A DNA stretch of 64,000 bases, from positions 3,162,001-3,226,000 of the forward strand of contig JACJYL010000001.1 in NCBI GenBank assembly GCA_020636105.1. Direction: 5' to 3'. Under the pieces are notes generated by a model that was given only the letters and a program-made list of their open reading frames with translations, had not been told where the DNA came from and made no database searches. The position numbers and the translations under genes are program-made. Within the stretch, counting starts at the first letter, position 1. Every line of letters starts with the position of its first letter. This DNA is from Lewinellaceae bacterium. GTDB taxonomy: Bacteria > Bacteroidota > Bacteroidia > Chitinophagales > Saprospiraceae. Shown here piece after piece: positions 17,234 through 24,971 of the stretch.

Positions 17234-17809
17234 ATGAAAAATTTTATTGGTTTTTCCATGATCCTATTGTGCTGTTCCTATACGTCAAATGCCCAAAAAA
17301 TCACTAAAGGTTACTTCCCTTACGTTTTGCAGGATTCTTTGCGCTGGGCCGGTTACGATCATTTTCTTGCCGACACCACCCTTAATCCCATGGTCAAGGC
17401 AGATAGCTGTTATAGTTTTGCCTTACATGAATATGAACTGGGGCAATTTGAACAAGCAAGAAATCTCTGCGAACTGAGCATCGGGTTTGCTTCTGACTGG
17501 CCAGAGCCTCATATTCTTATCGGAAAATCCTATGTATCAGGAAGAAAATTGTGCCTGAATCCAGAGCCTCCTGAAAAATACCTAAAAGGGGAAGCATTGT
17601 GGGTGGCCATGGATGAATGGGAAAAAGCCCTGCAAATAGGCGATAAAAGCGGGATGGCCGAAAAACTTATTGAATTTTATGCCCAGTACCTGCCCGACGA
17701 AGCAGCTTTTAAACTTTGTTATGGGGAAAAAACTTTGACGGAAAAAAATGATTTTTTCGTAAATTGCTGGATCCAAAGACATACCAAAGTAAGGTTTAGA
17801 AAAGAATAG
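17234..17809 (+). CDS. Exported TPR-like protein
   Basis: 191 residues with a signal peptide (about 1-20, ending SNAQ). Residues 56-93 (CYSFALHEYELGQFEQARNL, then WPEPHILIGKSY) form one or two tetratricopeptide-like helical pairs. The tail FFVNCWIQRHTKVRFRK resembles the end of a group of Bacteroidota TPR proteins that I know only as hypothetical. Probably periplasmic and involved in protein contacts. It is flanked by inverted repeats on both sides. Confidence 0.75.
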   Translation: MKNFIGFSMILLCCSYTSNAQKITKGYFPYVLQDSLRWAGYDHFLADTTLNPMVKADSCYSFALHEYELGQFEQARNLCELSIGFASDWPEPHILIGKSYVSGRKLCLNPEPPEKYLKGEALWVAMDEWEKALQIGDKSGMAEKLIEFYAQYLPDEAAFKLCYGEKTLTEKNDFFVNCWIQRHTKVRFRKE

Positions 17810-17811
17810 TA

Positions 17812-17844
17812 CGTTTAGGACTAAACGGTTTCAAATGGTTTCAG
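17812..17844. repeat. Small palindrome plus two decamer repeats after a stop codon
   Basis: CGTTTAG-GA-CTAAACG (17812-17827) is a 16-bp palindrome two bases after the stop codon at 17809. It runs into two decamers, ACGGTTTCAA (17825-17834) and ATGGTTTCAG (17835-17844), the same family as at 21763 and 62571. Confidence 0.65.
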
Positions 17845-18057
17845 GTGAGTGAAGGGACAAAAATAAGTTGAACCATTTTGGGGCAGACTCCTCTTTAGGG
17901 TTGGGGCGAGCGAGGGCAATTATTCAATTGATCTTTGATCACCTGCTTAATTTCAGTGGGTTGTTTTTTACCCCGTGAAACCATTCGAAAATAGCCCTTT
18001 GGCAATGATCTTGTTATTGCATTCATTAAATTCTATACGAATACGAAGCAATTATTT

Positions 18058-19203
18058 ATGAAAAACATCCTCTTTTTTGTACTCATCCTTTTCACCCTTA
18101 GTTCAGGATGCGGGAAATTAAACCCGCCACTGCCAAAATTTTTAAATAGTGCCGAAATCAGCCTCGATTCCATAAAACTGCCGCCGGGGTTCCACATTGA
18201 GGTATATGCCGCAGAGGTGGAAAATGCCCGGTCCATGGATCTGAGTCCCAATGGTACCCTTTTTGTGGGCACACGGAGTAAAGGCAACCTGTATGCCATT
18301 ACCACTAAAGAAGGAGGCCTTAAAGCAGATAAAGTCTGGCTGCTCGGCGAAGATATGAATAAACCCAACGGGGTGGCCTTCAGGGATGGCGACCTTTACG
18401 TGGCCGAGGTCAACAGGATACTGAAATATCCGGACATCGAGGCTCATCTCCAGGACCCCCCGGAGCCGGTGATCGTTTACGACAAATACCCTACGGAAGA
18501 TCATCATGGCTGGAAATTCATCGATTTCGGCCCTGACGGCAAGCTTTATGTACCTGTGGGAGCACCATGTAATATTTGCGATGAGGAAAATCCCATCTAT
18601 GCGAGCATCACCCGGATCAATCCGGACGGTACCGGGCTGGAGATCGTGCAAAAAGGCATTCGCAATACCGTCGGCTTTACCTGGCATCCCGTGACCGGTG
18701 AGTTGTGGTTTACCGATAATGGCAGGGATATGCTCGGCGACGACATTCCCGCCTGTGAACTCAACCACGCTCCCCGGGATTCCATGCATTTTGGTTTCCC
18801 TTACTGCCATCAGGGCGATCTGGCCGATCCTGAATTCGGGGATAAACACCCTTGTTCGGACTTTACGCCCCCTGCGAAAAAGCTCGGCCCTCATGTGGCG
18901 CCCCTGGGCATCGAATTTTATACCGGCACTCAGTTCCCAGAAGCTTATCGTAACCAGATTTTTATCGCGGAACACGGATCATGGAACCGCAGCAAAAAAA
19001 TTGGCTACAGGGTGATGATGTTAACACTGGACGGCAACGAGGTGGTGAGTTACGAACCCTTCGCCGAAGGATGGTTGAATGAAGAAAATGACAAAACATG
19101 GGGAAGACCCGTTGACCTTGAATTGCTGCCCGACGGCTCCATGCTGGTCTCTGATGATTACGCAGACGTGATCTACAGGATTTATTATGAAGCGTCTGAG
19201 TGA
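18058..19203 (+). CDS. Sorbosone/glucose dehydrogenase-like lipoprotein (PQQ-type beta-propeller)
   Basis: 381 residues. Lipoprotein signal with Cys18 (FTLSSGC). The mature protein is a six-bladed-propeller of the soluble glucose/sorbosone dehydrogenase type: LPPGFHIEVYAAEVENARSM, DGDLYVAEVNRILKY, HHGWKFIDFGPDGKLYVPVG (blade with likely catalytic His-containing loop), GIRNTVGFTWHPVTGELWFT and IAEHGSWNRSKKIGYRV. Members oxidise sugars with PQQ or bind other ligands; substrate is unknown. The cell-surface or periplasmic place follows from the lipobox. A G-rich octamer repeat starts ten bases after its stop. Confidence 0.88.
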   Translation: MKNILFFVLILFTLSSGCGKLNPPLPKFLNSAEISLDSIKLPPGFHIEVYAAEVENARSMDLSPNGTLFVGTRSKGNLYAITTKEGGLKADKVWLLGEDMNKPNGVAFRDGDLYVAEVNRILKYPDIEAHLQDPPEPVIVYDKYPTEDHHGWKFIDFGPDGKLYVPVGAPCNICDEENPIYASITRINPDGTGLEIVQKGIRNTVGFTWHPVTGELWFTDNGRDMLGDDIPACELNHAPRDSMHFGFPYCHQGDLADPEFGDKHPCSDFTPPAKKLGPHVAPLGIEFYTGTQFPEAYRNQIFIAEHGSWNRSKKIGYRVMMLTLDGNEVVSYEPFAEGWLNEENDKTWGRPVDLELLPDGSMLVSDDYADVIYRIYYEASE

Positions 19204-19213
19204 GAGGATGCGA

Positions 19214-19237
19214 GGATGGGAGGATGGGAGGATGGGA
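19214..19237 (+). repeat. Three tandem GGATGGGA octamers
   Basis: GGATGGGA is repeated exactly three times (19214-19221, 19222-19229, 19230-19237), preceded by decayed GGATGCGA. It starts within 11 bp of the stop of the upstream gene. The G runs are regular and might allow a two-layer G-quadruplex in RNA. Confidence 0.75.
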
Positions 19238-19390
19238 CTGCCTGTTATTTTGCATGGGCATCTATCACAACTTTCTGAGGGTCGTTTGAAACATTTATTA
19301 AAATTATCCGTAATGTATTAAAAAGAGGTGCCGCTGTTTCTGGACAGCCGCACCGCAAAAATATACGGGTAAAGAATAAAACACTATAAC

Positions 19391-20575
19391 ATGGCCAAAG
19401 TACTGATTGTGGACGACGAAGGAAGTATTCGCCGGACGCTGAGAGATATTCTGGAATTTGAAAAATACGATGTCGATGAAGCTGCCGACGGGAAGGAATG
19501 CCTCTTCAAACTCACCAAAAGCGATTACGACATCATTTTGCTGGATATCAAAATGCCCAAAATGGACGGCATGGAGGTTCTGGATCGGTTGCAGAACCAA
19601 ACACCCGACACCCCGGTGATCATGATCTCCGGGCATGCCAACATTGACACGGCCGTCGATGCCGTCAAACGGGGGGCTTTTGATTTCATTTCCAAACCAC
19701 CGGATTTGAACCGCCTGCTCATCACCATACGTAACGCGCTGGACAAATCGAACCTGATCACGGAAACCAAATCGCTGAAACAAAAAGTAGCCAAATCCAA
19801 GGTGCAGCCCATCATCGGAAAATCTTCGGGCATCAGCCAGATCAAAAGAACCATCGAACAAGTGGCTCCCACCGATGCCCGCGTGCTCGTCACCGGCCCC
19901 AACGGAACCGGTAAAGAACTCGTCGCCAGATGGCTACATGAACACAGCTCCCGCAAGGACAAACCCATCGTTGAAGTCAATTGTGCCGCCATTCCCTCCG
20001 AATTGATCGAAAGTGAACTCTTCGGCCATGAAAAAGGTGCTTTTACCTCTGCTATAAAACAACGAATTGGAAAATTCGAACAGGCCAACGGCGGCACGCT
20101 TTTCCTCGATGAAATCGGGGATATGAGTCTTTCTGCCCAGGCCAAGGTTTTGAGGGCACTGCAGGAAAATGTCATTACCCGTGTCGGCGGAGAAAAAGAA
20201 ATTCCGGTCAACGTGAGAATCGTAGCCGCCACAAATAAAAATCTGCGGGAGGAGATCGACCTTAGGCGATTCCGGGAGGATCTTTACCATCGCCTTGCCG
20301 TTATTATCATTCACGTCCCTTCCCTGAATGACCGAAGAGATGATATTCCCGAACTGGTGGAACATTTTAGCGATCAGGTTTGTAAACAGTATGATTGTCC
20401 GTTGAAAAAATTTGACGCCCAGGCCATTCGTGCCCTTCAAACGGTCAACTGGACAGGAAATATTCGCGAATTGCGCAACGTGGTGGAACGACTCATCATC
20501 CTCGGAGGCGATACCATTAGCCAAAAGGATGTGGAACAGCACGTCATTTCCTTGAGCGAAGTATCGACGCGATAA
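19391..20575 (+). CDS. NtrC-type response regulator without C-terminal HTH
   Basis: 394 residues. Receiver domain 1-118 with Asp52 as phosphorylation site (ILLDIKMPKMDG) and Lys102; AAA+ domain about 140-370 with Walker A GPNGTGKE (169-176), the sigma-54 contact loop GAFTSA (216-221; consensus GAFTGA), Walker B GGTLFLDEIGD (234-244) and arginine-finger region FREDLYHRL. It ends about 25 residues after the NWTGNIRELRNVVERL sensor II motif, so the usual Fis-type DNA-binding domain (about 60-70 residues) is absent. It may act from solution or through other proteins. No histidine kinase gene is adjacent. Confidence 0.93.
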   Translation: MAKVLIVDDEGSIRRTLRDILEFEKYDVDEAADGKECLFKLTKSDYDIILLDIKMPKMDGMEVLDRLQNQTPDTPVIMISGHANIDTAVDAVKRGAFDFISKPPDLNRLLITIRNALDKSNLITETKSLKQKVAKSKVQPIIGKSSGISQIKRTIEQVAPTDARVLVTGPNGTGKELVARWLHEHSSRKDKPIVEVNCAAIPSELIESELFGHEKGAFTSAIKQRIGKFEQANGGTLFLDEIGDMSLSAQAKVLRALQENVITRVGGEKEIPVNVRIVAATNKNLREEIDLRRFREDLYHRLAVIIIHVPSLNDRRDDIPELVEHFSDQVCKQYDCPLKKFDAQAIRALQTVNWTGNIRELRNVVERLIILGGDTISQKDVEQHVISLSEVSTR

Positions 20576-20626
20576 GGACGTAAAGGTTTTCAAGTACATG
20601 TAAAATCGGTATTAAAATCTCGTTTT

Positions 20627-21763
20627 ATGAAAAAGACATTATGGTTCTTGGGGATCGCACTGCTTTTTACGGCATGTTTCCCAAAACAAACGCTCCCTAC
20701 AAAAGGAACAGCCCAGGAAAGCCATTACATAGTCGTAGCCTATGTCACCGGATGGGAAAATAACTGGGGCGAGTATTTTGAGAAAGCCAACCAGGTGACT
20801 CATGTCAACTATGCATTTGCCAACATCAAAAACGGCAAGGTAGTAGAAGGCGATGAAGGCGATGCAGAAGATCTTAATAAACTCCAAGTACTCAAAGAGA
20901 TCAACCCCGATCTGAAAATACTGATCTCCGTCGGTGGGTGGGGCTGGTCGGGTAATTTTTCCGATGCGGTACTTACCGAAGCCTCGCGCCAGGTTTTTGC
21001 CCAAAGCGCCGTAGATTTTATGCTCCGACACCAACTCGACGGCATTGACCTCGACTGGGAATATCCCGGACAGCGTGGTGCCGGAAATGTGTACCGGCCG
21101 GAAGACAAGGAAAATTTCACAGCAGTGCTAAAATTATTGAGAACCAAGCTGGATTCCCTTTCCCCGGAAGGAGCGCCTTACCTCCTCACTATTGCCACCG
21201 GCGCCAATCAAAACTACCTTGACCATACGGATATGAAAACTGCTCATCAGTATCTCGATTTCATCAATATCATGACTTATGATTTCCATGGAAGTTTTGA
21301 AAAAAAGACCGGGCACAACGCCAACCTTTATGTGTCAGAATACGATGACAATGAGCGGGTAATCAGCGCTGACATAGCCGTTCAACAGCATATCCTGGCA
21401 GGCATACCGGCCTCAAAAATCATCCTGGGGGTTCCCTTTTACGGCAAATGGTGGAAAGGCGTGAACCGGAAAAACAACGGGCTTTATCAGCCAGCCACAG
21501 GAGCTGCCGGCGGACACAATTTTCGTTTCATTAAAGACAGCCTGCTCACCAATAATGATTTTGTACAACTTTGGGACAGCACGGCACAAATACCTTACTT
21601 ATGGTGTGAAAAAGACAGCCAATTCGTCACTTATGAAAATCCTGAATCCATTCGTCAAAAAGCAGCATTCGTCAAAAAACACCAGTTGGGCGGCATCATG
21701 TTCTGGCAGTATAACGGGGATGACGGAACGTTGTTGAAAGCGATTGACGATCATTTGAAGTGA
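20627..21763 (+). CDS. GH18 family glycoside hydrolase lipoprotein (chitinase-like)
   Basis: 378 residues. Lipoprotein signal MKKTLWFLGIALLFTAC (Cys17). A GH18 TIM barrel follows: SVGGWGWSGNFSD (101-113, the SxGG motif), then the catalytic DxxDxDxE sequence DGIDLDWE (138-145) with Glu145 as acid/base, then MTYDFHG and GVPFYGKWW. It should cleave beta-1,4 GlcNAc polymers (chitin or similar) outside or at the cell surface. All key residues are kept. It is 51 bp downstream of the NtrC-type regulator, which may be in the same transcript. Decamer repeats begin at the stop codon. Confidence 0.94.
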   Translation: MKKTLWFLGIALLFTACFPKQTLPTKGTAQESHYIVVAYVTGWENNWGEYFEKANQVTHVNYAFANIKNGKVVEGDEGDAEDLNKLQVLKEINPDLKILISVGGWGWSGNFSDAVLTEASRQVFAQSAVDFMLRHQLDGIDLDWEYPGQRGAGNVYRPEDKENFTAVLKLLRTKLDSLSPEGAPYLLTIATGANQNYLDHTDMKTAHQYLDFINIMTYDFHGSFEKKTGHNANLYVSEYDDNERVISADIAVQQHILAGIPASKIILGVPFYGKWWKGVNRKNNGLYQPATGAAGGHNFRFIKDSLLTNNDFVQLWDSTAQIPYLWCEKDSQFVTYENPESIRQKAAFVKKHQLGGIMFWQYNGDDGTLLKAIDDHLK

Positions 21764-21802
21764 TGGTTTCAGATGGTTCCATGTGGTTCCATGTGGTCCC
21801 CG
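21763..21802 (+). repeat. Decamer repeat array at a stop codon
   Basis: Units ATGGTTTCAG, ATGGTTCCAT, GTGGTTCCAT and GTGGTCCCCG follow each other with a period of 10 from 21763; the first unit uses the last base of the GH18 stop codon. The unit matches arrays at 17825 and 62571. Confidence 0.8.
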
Positions 21803-21902
21803 CACTACGTGCGCGAGGATCTTCCTTCGGTCCATTCCAGGGAAGTTTCCCGTGTATTGAATTCTTTCCTACAAAACCCAATTCCATCCATCCTACGATC
21901 CA

Positions 21903-21938
21903 ACAAATCATGATCCTGACCATTGCAAGGCACAAGCC
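21903..21938. repeat. 36-nt dispersed repeat, copy 1
   Basis: This 36-nt segment (starting ACAAATCATGATCCTGACC) matches 31 of 36 bases of 23291-23326. The two copies flank the pirin gene. Both are preceded by ATCC-rich sequence with a period near 10. Confidence 0.65.
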
Positions 21939-21965
21939 GGTAAAAGGCTCTGCCGAAAGGGCCTT

Positions 21966-22979
21966 TCATTGTTCTTCCCTTCTTCCATCTGCATGCAATG
22001 CAAAACGGCCCTGGTCCCGATCGTGTACCTGTTCTTGCTTTGGCCATGGCCAGCCGCCGAATTCCGTTCGCCGGTAATCATCGAAAGCCTGCCTGATCTC
22101 TTCTTCGGAATTCATCACAAAAGGCCCATATTGAACTACGGGCTCGTCGATCGGAACCCCCTGGAGTAAAAGGAAAAAAGACTCTTCCGATCCGTTTTGG
22201 AGATCAATCTCCTCGTCAGCCTTGAGGTTGACAAGGTATTGTGGCGTAAGGTTTTGATCCTCAACAGCCAGACTTTGTCCTTTATAGTAAAAGAGCGTCC
22301 GGTTGGCATTGGCCACAGAAGCCGGAAGCGTCCATTGGGCTCCGGCATCCATGCGGATGGTCAGCACCCAAACGGCATTTTCAGGATCAGCGGCCCAGGA
22401 GTCGGGGGTAGGATCAAGCGCTTTGATGCCTTTCACTTCCCCTGCAACGATCTGTACCTCTGTAACCTTGCCATTGTCATCTTTTTCTTTCAGAACAGGA
22501 ATATGCTCCCGCCACAACATTTTAAAATGAGGGTTCACCATTTTTTTTGCCCTGGGAAGATTCAGCCAGATCTGGAAAAGCTCGGTCGTATTGCCTTTAT
22601 TCCTGTGGACGAGGGGAAACATTTCTGAATGCTGAACACCGGCACCGGCAGTCATCCATTGGGTATCTCCGGTTCCGAATCTTCCCGCTGCCCCCAGTGA
22701 GTCCGTATGGTCAATAAAGCCTTCCCGCGCAATAGTAATGGTTTCAAAACCACGGTGTGGATGGTAAGGAAACCCAGGTACTTTTTTGCCGTGATACATG
22801 CGCCATCCGTCTTTGATCGTAAAATCATTACCGACATTTCGCCCGGCAAGATGGTCCGCATCAACCCCCATGTGCTCGTTCCCGGCAGGAAACTCATCAC
22901 GGTGATGTACACAAAACAAAAAAGGATCCTGTGTCTGCCATGGAAAACCAAGAGGTTTTACTGAAAGAATTTTATTCAT
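21966..22979 (-). CDS. Pirin family protein
   Basis: 337 residues, a bicupin. The metal-binding N-cupin residues are visible: His73 and His75 in FPYHPHRGFETITI, and His117 and Glu119 in AGAGVQHSEMF. Pirins are Fe(II)-binding cytosolic proteins; bacterial ones act as quercetinase-like dioxygenases or as regulators of metabolic enzymes. The precise role here cannot be read. It is encoded alone, convergent with the GH18 gene and divergent from the LOG gene. Confidence 0.92.
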   Translation of the reverse strand: MNKILSVKPLGFPWQTQDPFLFCVHHRDEFPAGNEHMGVDADHLAGRNVGNDFTIKDGWRMYHGKKVPGFPYHPHRGFETITIAREGFIDHTDSLGAAGRFGTGDTQWMTAGAGVQHSEMFPLVHRNKGNTTELFQIWLNLPRAKKMVNPHFKMLWREHIPVLKEKDDNGKVTEVQIVAGEVKGIKALDPTPDSWAADPENAVWVLTIRMDAGAQWTLPASVANANRTLFYYKGQSLAVEDQNLTPQYLVNLKADEEIDLQNGSEESFFLLLQGVPIDEPVVQYGPFVMNSEEEIRQAFDDYRRTEFGGWPWPKQEQVHDRDQGRFALHADGRREEQ

Positions 22980-23290
22980 GTCAATTTTTATTGGTGTTCA
23001 TTTTCTATAACAAAAGGAACCGGGGATGGTTTAAAAAGTTTAACCAGGAAAATCCAATCGATTGATTTTGTCGAAAGAAATGTTTGTAAGGTTGTTTTTT
23101 ACTCTTGAAAATGGCAAAGCACGAGCCGGCCGGACAGGAGCCCTGGACTTTTATACGTTTACAACAGGTGTTTGTAACGAGCTTTGATTTTTTCAATAAA
23201 ATCTTGTAAATGGTCTTTTGTTTCTTGAAATTTGCGAGCCACTAGCCCGCCGGGCTGCGCACAAGCCAATCCTGCCAATCCCAAAATCCT

Positions 23291-23326
23291 ACAAATCCTG
23301 GTCCTGACCATTGCGAGGAACGAGCC
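23291..23326. repeat. 36-nt dispersed repeat, copy 2
   Basis: Starts ACAAATCCTGGTCCTGACC; 31 of 36 bases equal those at 21903-21938, in the same orientation, on the other side of pirin. Confidence 0.65.
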
Positions 23327-23339
23327 CATTATGTTTTTG

Positions 23340-23460
23340 AACTTTTCCACTTTATCCTTGTTATTTCATTCCTACACTTGATAAAGTGGTCAGAAATGCT
23401 TAAAATAGCAGTTCTTTGTCTCCGGAAAAGCCTGTCATCAAAGCTGACAGGCTTTTTTCG
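23340..23460 (+). ncRNA. Candidate small RNA or 5' leader with terminator
   Basis: A perfect 10-bp inverted repeat, CCACTTTATC (23347-23356) with GATAAAGTGG (23380-23389), is followed 40 bp later by an intrinsic terminator. No plus-strand gene lies between 21763 and here, so the terminator must end either a short RNA or a leader of the LOG gene 74 bp downstream. Its 5' end and function are unknown. Confidence 0.4.
23426..23458 (+). terminator. Intrinsic terminator upstream of the LOG gene
   Basis: Stem GCCTGTCA (23430-23437) with TGACAGGC (23445-23452), a 7-nt loop, an A run before and six T after. Almost the same stem forms the terminator after the LOG gene, so that gene is bracketed by twin terminators. 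Confidence 0.8.
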
Positions 23461-23533
23461 GCTAAAAATAAATGTAAATTGGCCATTCGTCGCGCTTTTG
23501 ATGATTACCCGGATGGCCAAAAAATAAAGAATT

Positions 23534-24259
23534 ATGGTAGATGATAATTTAACGAAAGGGAAAAAACTCCCTATGAAACAGTGGGGAAAGCAAATTAAAG
23601 GCGAAAATGCCTGGACCATGTTCAAAATGGTTTCTGAATTTGTCGAAGGCTTTGAAACCCTGAACCAACTTGGACCATGTGTTTCCATTTTTGGATCCGC
23701 AAGAACCAAAGCTGATAATCCTAATTACAAACTGGCCGTAGATATTGCCCGGCTCCTGACTGAGGAAGGTTATGGAGTCATCACAGGTGGCGGGCCCGGT
23801 ATTATGGAGGCAGGGAACAAGGGAGCTCATATCTATGGCGGAAAATCCGTAGGGCTCAATATTAACCTTCCTTTTGAACAGGGCCACAACCAATACATTG
23901 ATTCCGATAAAAATCTGGACTTTCGCTATTTCTTTATCCGGAAAGTGATGTTCGTAAAATATGCACAGGCTTTTATTGCCCTGCCCGGAGGTTTTGGCAC
24001 CATGGATGAATTGTTTGAAGTACTGACGCTCGTGCAGACCGGAAAAATATCAAAAGTACCTGTCATCCTCGTCGGAAGCCAGTATTGGACAGGCCTTAAA
24101 AGCTGGATCAGGGAAATGATGCTCGAACAGGAAAACAACATCAACGAGATAGACCTTGATCTTATGCCCATTACGGATGATCCGGAAGAAGTGGTCAGAA
24201 TCATTCGGGAATTTTACGCAGAGAAGGACGATGAATTATCGCCCAATTACGATATTTAA
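23534..24259 (+). CDS. LOG family protein (TIGR00730-type)
   Basis: 241 residues. Both family motifs are intact: GGGPGIMEA (85-93) and PGGFGTMDE (151-159), in a Rossmann fold. LOG enzymes release the base from nucleoside 5'-monophosphates, as in cytokinin activation; in bacteria the real substrate is often unclear. It is the second LOG gene of the window and, unlike the one at 15042, is of usual length with a canonical PGG motif. It is bracketed by terminators, so it forms its own transcript. Confidence 0.92.
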   Translation: MVDDNLTKGKKLPMKQWGKQIKGENAWTMFKMVSEFVEGFETLNQLGPCVSIFGSARTKADNPNYKLAVDIARLLTEEGYGVITGGGPGIMEAGNKGAHIYGGKSVGLNINLPFEQGHNQYIDSDKNLDFRYFFIRKVMFVKYAQAFIALPGGFGTMDELFEVLTLVQTGKISKVPVILVGSQYWTGLKSWIREMMLEQENNINEIDLDLMPITDDPEEVVRIIREFYAEKDDELSPNYDI

Positions 24260-24265
24260 ACCCAC

Positions 24266-24308
24266 AAAAAAAAAGCCTGTCCGACAAAATTCGGACAGGC
24301 TTTTTTTT
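24266..24308. terminator. Strong bidirectional intrinsic terminator
   Basis: AAAAGCCTGTCCGA (24271-24284), loop CAAAAT, then TCGGACAGGCTTTT (24291-24304) and more T; A run on the other side. Serves the LOG gene (plus) and the rhodanese gene (minus), which converge here. Confidence 0.92.
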
Positions 24309-24328
24309 CGAATTAACAAATCGAATAC

Positions 24329-24778
24329 CTATTTCACCATTTCTCCACCAGCAGCCGCCCAGGCACCAATACCCCCAACCAGATTGTAAACTTCGGTAAA
24401 TCCGGCAGACTTCATTTTTTTCATGGCCCCGGCACTTCTCCTCCCGGAATGACAGTAAACGAGCGTGGTGGCTCCTTTATCCAATTGGGCAATCTGAGTT
24501 TCAAAATTTTTATCCATAAAATTGATCAATTTCGAATTCTTTAGATGTCCCTGGGCATATTCTCCCGGAGTTCTTACATCAATAAGGACCACATCGCCCT
24601 TGCTGATGAGCTGCTTGAATAATCGGGCATCTACATCTTTAAATACATTTAGACCTTCACCTTTCACCATAACGGTATTGACCTGATCTACAGAAGATGC
24701 ATTGGAATCTTGGGAATTGCATGCACTGGTAAAAACCAACAATATAACCAGCGGAAAAAACAAAACGATTTTCTTCAT
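24329..24778 (-). CDS. Rhodanese-domain lipoprotein
   Basis: 149 residues. Lipoprotein signal with Cys20 (VFTSAC). Single rhodanese domain at about 45-149 with VLIDVRTPGEYAQGHL and active-site loop CHSGRRSA (Cys109). It would carry or transfer sulfane sulfur in the periplasm. Its promoter has an FNR/CRP-type palindrome at the same distance from the -7 box as the cbb3 genes. It is divergent from a NifX-like gene across that site. Confidence 0.92.
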   Translation of the reverse strand: MKKIVLFFPLVILLVFTSACNSQDSNASSVDQVNTVMVKGEGLNVFKDVDARLFKQLISKGDVVLIDVRTPGEYAQGHLKNSKLINFMDKNFETQIAQLDKGATTLVYCHSGRRSAGAMKKMKSAGFTEVYNLVGGIGAWAAAGGEMVK

Positions 24779-24812
24779 AAGTGAATTTATTTTTTAATTA
24801 TTAAATGTTTTG

Positions 24813-24856
24813 CAAAATTGGCGGATATATCAACCACAAACAGTGATGTTAATCAC
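24813..24856 (-). promoter_or_regulatory. Rhodanese promoter with FNR/CRP-type site, possibly shared with the divergent gene
   Basis: Minus-strand -7 box CAATTTTG (plus CAAAATTG 24813-24820; 1 mismatch to TAnnTTTG). Palindrome GTGATGTTAATCAC at 24843-24856, core centre 24849.5, again 36.5 bp from the last -7 base. On the plus strand a weak match CAACTTTA (24879-24886) stands at the mirror distance, so the site might also serve the NifX-like gene. Confidence 0.65.
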
Positions 24857-24971
24857 ACGTTGTTTTTGCCAACATTGGCAACTTTACTCCTGAAAGGTTC
24901 GTAAATTTAGTTTCGAACCGGGACATTCATTTAAGAACCCATTGTAAAAATAACAAACAAAATAATAAGAC

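Larger units (their letters stand above)
22980..23533. other. Intergenic region with repeats and RNA-like hairpins
   Basis: 554 bp between the divergent pirin and LOG genes, without a protein-like frame. It holds ATCC-rich DNA with a period of about 10 (23270-23305), the second 36-nt dispersed repeat (23291-23326), a partial third copy of its right half (about 23111-23127), a 10-bp inverted repeat (23347-23389) and an intrinsic terminator (23426-23458). Confidence 0.6.

Noticed and set aside
17929..17941. TGATCTTTGATCA as another FNR-type site
   Set aside because: The spacer is 5 bp rather than 4, and no TAnnTTTG box stands at the distance seen for the five accepted promoters.
18142..18975. 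Antisense frame of 277 codons in the sorbosone-dehydrogenase-like gene
   Set aside because: The sense strand has a lipobox and full propeller motifs; the antisense frame has none.
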